DNA from: Neurospora crassa OR74A
Lineage: Eukaryota; Ascomycota; Sordariomycetes; Sordariales; Sordariaceae
Assembly (NCBI RefSeq): GCF_000182925.2
Contig: NC_026503.1
Location: 1,426,001-1,490,000 of the forward strand
Direction: 5' to 3'
DNA: 64,000 nucleotides
In this document: piece after piece, positions 61,167 through 64,000 of the stretch
Layout: each line of letters opens with the position of its first letter
Numbering within the stretch: the first letter of the stretch is position 1
Notes under the pieces: model-generated
What the model was told of the DNA's origin: nothing
Databases searched by the model: none
The model's input: only the letters and a program-made list of their open reading frames with translations
Position numbers and translations under genes: made by a program

Positions 61167-63884
61167 ATGAGGGACCTGGGCCACGTCTGCCTGAGATGTC
61201 GTGCTCAGCTCCTCGTCGCGACTCAAGCCGCCCGCCGTCCGGTAACTTCCCGCCAGCCACCATCGCAGTCGCCATCATGTCGGTCCACCTACAGCCACAC
61301 CACTGCAGCCCCCAACAACGTCGTCCAAGCCCATCCAGAGGTCGGATCTCACGCGCAGTCACAGCAACAGAGGCAGACGGCGACGCAACATAGAAGGGAT
61401 GGAGCATGGAAGGCACCTACTACTACCAAAAGCAGGTTCAACCGCAGCCATGCTGCTGCTCATCCGTCGGACAGCGACGGCGAGGGTTCTCAACTGGTAG
61501 CCATGTTCAACGACATAGTCCACGATGTGCCCCGACCAAGCGACATCACCATTTCCGATATTGATCTGTTGGCCTTGGGAGGCCGCATGGACGCCAAGAT
61601 CAAAGACAACAACTCGTCCTGCGCCGACGCCTTCAAGTTCTTCAAGAAAGAAATCTACCCCTTGATCAAGGCCATCTCGGCAATACCAACTCGCAAAATC
61701 CCGAAACCCGTCTTGCGCTCCATACACGACCTGCTGCTGCCTCGCATTTTGATCGAGAAGACGGGAAACGTCCACGCGCCCGAGCTCCCATTGACGGCCC
61801 ATATCACCGAAATCATGCTCGAACTCGATGCCTTCGATCCTATATACTGGTCGCCCCTCATCATTGAGATGATCGAGTCGGTCTACCGCATCAACCCATC
61901 TCCGGACCGTTACACCAAAATCAACGAGTACGAAAGTGCAATGGCTCGCCGTGATCTCGTCCTCTTCGATCTGGCCGCAACGTGGAAACACTTTACCAAG
62001 CATCGGTTGCCTCGCACCATAGTAAAGGACCTCCGACCGGCGAGTGGGTCGAAAGCACATGCGAAAGGGCACACTAAAGAGAAATTCTCGGAAGGATTCA
62101 GGGGCCTCGAACGTGTAATGCACAACACGCTTGGCAGTCATGGAAGTAGCGAGAATGCGCTTCACATATCGACCTGGGCTGCTTTTGGCTCATATACTTT
62201 ACTTACCGATCCTGTCAGGTGCTCACGTTTAGCTGCCAAAGAAGCAGGTCCCTTTTTGGAGGTGATGGGCAAGATATTGGCCGTGGTTACGACACTAAAA
62301 CCTACCGACTTTGATCCCGTTTTGAGACGATACCCCATGTTACACGCATACATCAAGACACAAACACACCTGGGTTCTTTTCTGACAAACACTCCAAACC
62401 GCTCTGCTCGGCAGGTACATCCGATCCTTCAAATCAAGGGGACCGTTGAACAGGCTATACTCAAGAAGAACTTGGGACTGTTATATTCAGCGTGGCTTCA
62501 GCTTTGGGGCGAAGAAGAGGCTCCCGATCCGTCCAAGCTGCCGTCCTATCGTGAAAACGCAAGGATATTTGATAAATTTATATATGGCTTCATGGCGTTG
62601 CGGCGGCCCCAAATGTCCATCGATGTCTGGAACAAAATGGAAAAGGCTGGCATAAGCCCGACTATTGAGACTTGGACCTCCATGCTTCAAGGCGCTGTCA
62701 TGTCTCACAACGCTCATGCTATCAAGACCATCTGGGACAGACTGATAGCCTCCGAAACACAGCTGGATTCGATCGTGTGGACGGCGAGGATAAGCGGGCT
62801 AATCAATAACGGAGCTGTTGCCGAGGGGCTTAAGGCGCTGGACGAGATGGCCGACAAGTGGAAGAACCAAGTCAAGTACCCCAAACAAGCCGTCAAGCCA
62901 ACCATCGAGCCCGTCAACGCCGCCGCCGTCGCCCTCATCCGACTTGAGCGGGACGACCTCGCCGCGGACGTGCTCCGCTGGGCGGCCAAACAGGGCATCC
63001 GCCCCAACATTTACACCTTCAACACGCTCCTGCAACGTCTGGTGCGCACCAACAAGGTTGACGAGACCGTCGCCCTCCTTGAGAGCATGAAGCAGGCCAA
63101 GATCGAGCCCGACGGCGCCACCTTCACCATCTTGCTTGAAAAGGCGCTCAAAAACCTGCACCGGCAGACGCCCGAGGAGATCACATCGACGGTCAGCGAC
63201 GTGATGCGCATGATGGAAAGTTCCGGCGTCATGGAGAACATGATGGTCTACGCCAAGGCCATCTACCTCTTACTCCAAGAAGGCGACCGGGCCACGACAG
63301 CCGTCAACGCCGTGCTCGCGCACATTTGGTCCCAAGGGCTCGAGCTCACGTCGCACATCTACACCATGCTCGCCGAGCACTACTTCGGGCGCGACCCGCC
63401 CGACACCAAGGCCGTGACGGCCCTGATCGACAACCGCCGCCTGCACCTGAACGAAAACATTGACCACATCTTTTGGGAGCGCGTCATCAAGGGCTACAGC
63501 CGGGCCAACGACGCCGTCAAGGCCGAGGAGATCTTTTGGAAGGTGTTCAATGCCGGCATGACCGAGCTAACCATGGACGCCATGTTTGAGTTGCTGGCGG
63601 CCATGATGCGCCACCAGGGCATGCTGGAGAGCGCGGCCAAGCTGGTGGCGGCGCTGAACCCCATCAAGGTCGCCGTCACGCCCGATCAGGTGCTGGCGAG
63701 CAGGGACGTGGAGGAGCCGGCGGAGCGGGAGGCGAGGCATGCGCGGATGAAGAATGAACGGTTCTGGAAGCACCGGTTCTGGCATTTGGCGTACAAGGGC
63801 GGGTTGATGTCGGATGATTTGCTGGAGGCGTTTGAGAAGGCGCATGAGGATCCGAGGGAGTGGGGGGTGGAAGGAAGTGAGTGA
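61167..63884 (+). CDS. Mitochondrial pentatricopeptide-repeat (PPR) protein
   Basis: A single exon encodes 905 residues from the ATG at 61167 (context GACCATGA). The N-terminus, MRDLGHVCLRCRAQLLVATQ then Arg/Ser-rich sequence, is a mitochondrial presequence of a type common in Sordariomycetes. The frame is open upstream to an ATG at 60786, which would add 127 low-complexity residues. PPR-like helical pairs run through the C-terminal two thirds. The clearest is PNIYTFNTLLQRLVRTNKVD followed by ETVALLESMKQAKIEPDGAT (about 613-652); another is MSIDVWNKMEKAGISPTIET. PPR proteins bind organelle RNA for processing, stability or translation. I cannot assign an RNA target or ortholog. The stop TGA is at 63882-63884. 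Confidence 0.85.
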   Translation: MRDLGHVCLRCRAQLLVATQAARRPVTSRQPPSQSPSCRSTYSHTTAAPNNVVQAHPEVGSHAQSQQQRQTATQHRRDGAWKAPTTTKSRFNRSHAAAHPSDSDGEGSQLVAMFNDIVHDVPRPSDITISDIDLLALGGRMDAKIKDNNSSCADAFKFFKKEIYPLIKAISAIPTRKIPKPVLRSIHDLLLPRILIEKTGNVHAPELPLTAHITEIMLELDAFDPIYWSPLIIEMIESVYRINPSPDRYTKINEYESAMARRDLVLFDLAATWKHFTKHRLPRTIVKDLRPASGSKAHAKGHTKEKFSEGFRGLERVMHNTLGSHGSSENALHISTWAAFGSYTLLTDPVRCSRLAAKEAGPFLEVMGKILAVVTTLKPTDFDPVLRRYPMLHAYIKTQTHLGSFLTNTPNRSARQVHPILQIKGTVEQAILKKNLGLLYSAWLQLWGEEEAPDPSKLPSYRENARIFDKFIYGFMALRRPQMSIDVWNKMEKAGISPTIETWTSMLQGAVMSHNAHAIKTIWDRLIASETQLDSIVWTARISGLINNGAVAEGLKALDEMADKWKNQVKYPKQAVKPTIEPVNAAAVALIRLERDDLAADVLRWAAKQGIRPNIYTFNTLLQRLVRTNKVDETVALLESMKQAKIEPDGATFTILLEKALKNLHRQTPEEITSTVSDVMRMMESSGVMENMMVYAKAIYLLLQEGDRATTAVNAVLAHIWSQGLELTSHIYTMLAEHYFGRDPPDTKAVTALIDNRRLHLNENIDHIFWERVIKGYSRANDAVKAEEIFWKVFNAGMTELTMDAMFELLAAMMRHQGMLESAAKLVAALNPIKVAVTPDQVLASRDVEEPAEREARHARMKNERFWKHRFWHLAYKGGLMSDDLLEAFEKAHEDPREWGVEGSE

Positions 63885-64000
63885 GCCAAGAGAGGTATGT
63901 GTGTGTGTAATGTTTACTGTGTATGTGTATGAAGTGTGTGTGTGTGTGTATACATATTGTATAACAAACTGAAACTGCATATATCTTTGTTTTGGCTATA
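63885..64000. other. 3' flank of the PPR gene
   Basis: 116 bases to the window edge with GT-rich runs. No feature is seen. Confidence 0.5.

Overview
The window is a stretch of chromosome from a filamentous ascomycete, most likely a Neurospora or a close Sordariales relative. The evidence is short introns (about 50-195 bp) with GTRNGT donors and CTAAC branch sites, C/G-rich third codon positions, TACC/GTAG tetranucleotide runs between genes, and the proteins themselves. From memory, N. crassa carries a TRK potassium transporter gene and cdc-42 close together (cdc-42 is NCU06454), which fits this gene order. I could not run a search to confirm the species.

I support 17 protein genes and no RNA genes. 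In order: the 3' part of a fungal-specific-domain transcription factor (+); a CLC chloride transporter (-); a neurochondrin-family gene (+); paf1 (-); rer1 (-); mitochondrial enoyl-CoA hydratase (+); a TRK potassium transporter (-); mitoribosomal bL19m (-); a mitochondrial helical-repeat protein (+); an Mcy1-type cysteine-synthase-like enzyme (-); vps72/swc2 (+); cdc-42 (-); vma22 (+); a secreted agmatinase-like ureohydrolase (+); cytosolic asparaginyl-tRNA synthetase (+); the 4-RRM protein Mrn1 (+); a histidine-phosphatase clade-2 enzyme (-); and a mitochondrial PPR protein (+). Almost all are single-copy housekeeping genes. Exon boundaries were worked out by hand from splice sites and every joined reading frame closes.

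Functional threads: membrane ion and pH homeostasis (CLC, TRK, Vma22, and Rer1 in Golgi retention), chromatin and transcription (Paf1, Vps72), mitochondrial translation and metabolism (bL19m, the helical-repeat protein, the PPR protein, enoyl-CoA hydratase, the cysteine-synthase-like enzyme), and polarity and RNA control (Cdc42, Mrn1). Many neighbours are divergent pairs sharing one intergenic region (bL19m/helical protein, cysteine synthase/vps72, cdc-42/vma22, phosphatase/PPR).

The least expected signal is in the large gene-free gaps. Upstream of mrn1 (1.33 kb), cdc-42 (1.24 kb) and TRK (1.24 kb) the sense strand has almost no ATG, while the other strand of the same DNA has about 14, 34 and 23. 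That strand asymmetry marks very long AUG-cleared 5' leaders. Other points are a Gln at the proton-glutamate position of the CLC protein, a 355-bp inverted-repeat element bounded by TA, a GC-AG intron, and a 45-T run inside an intron. I found no CRISPR array, virus-like element or large transposon.
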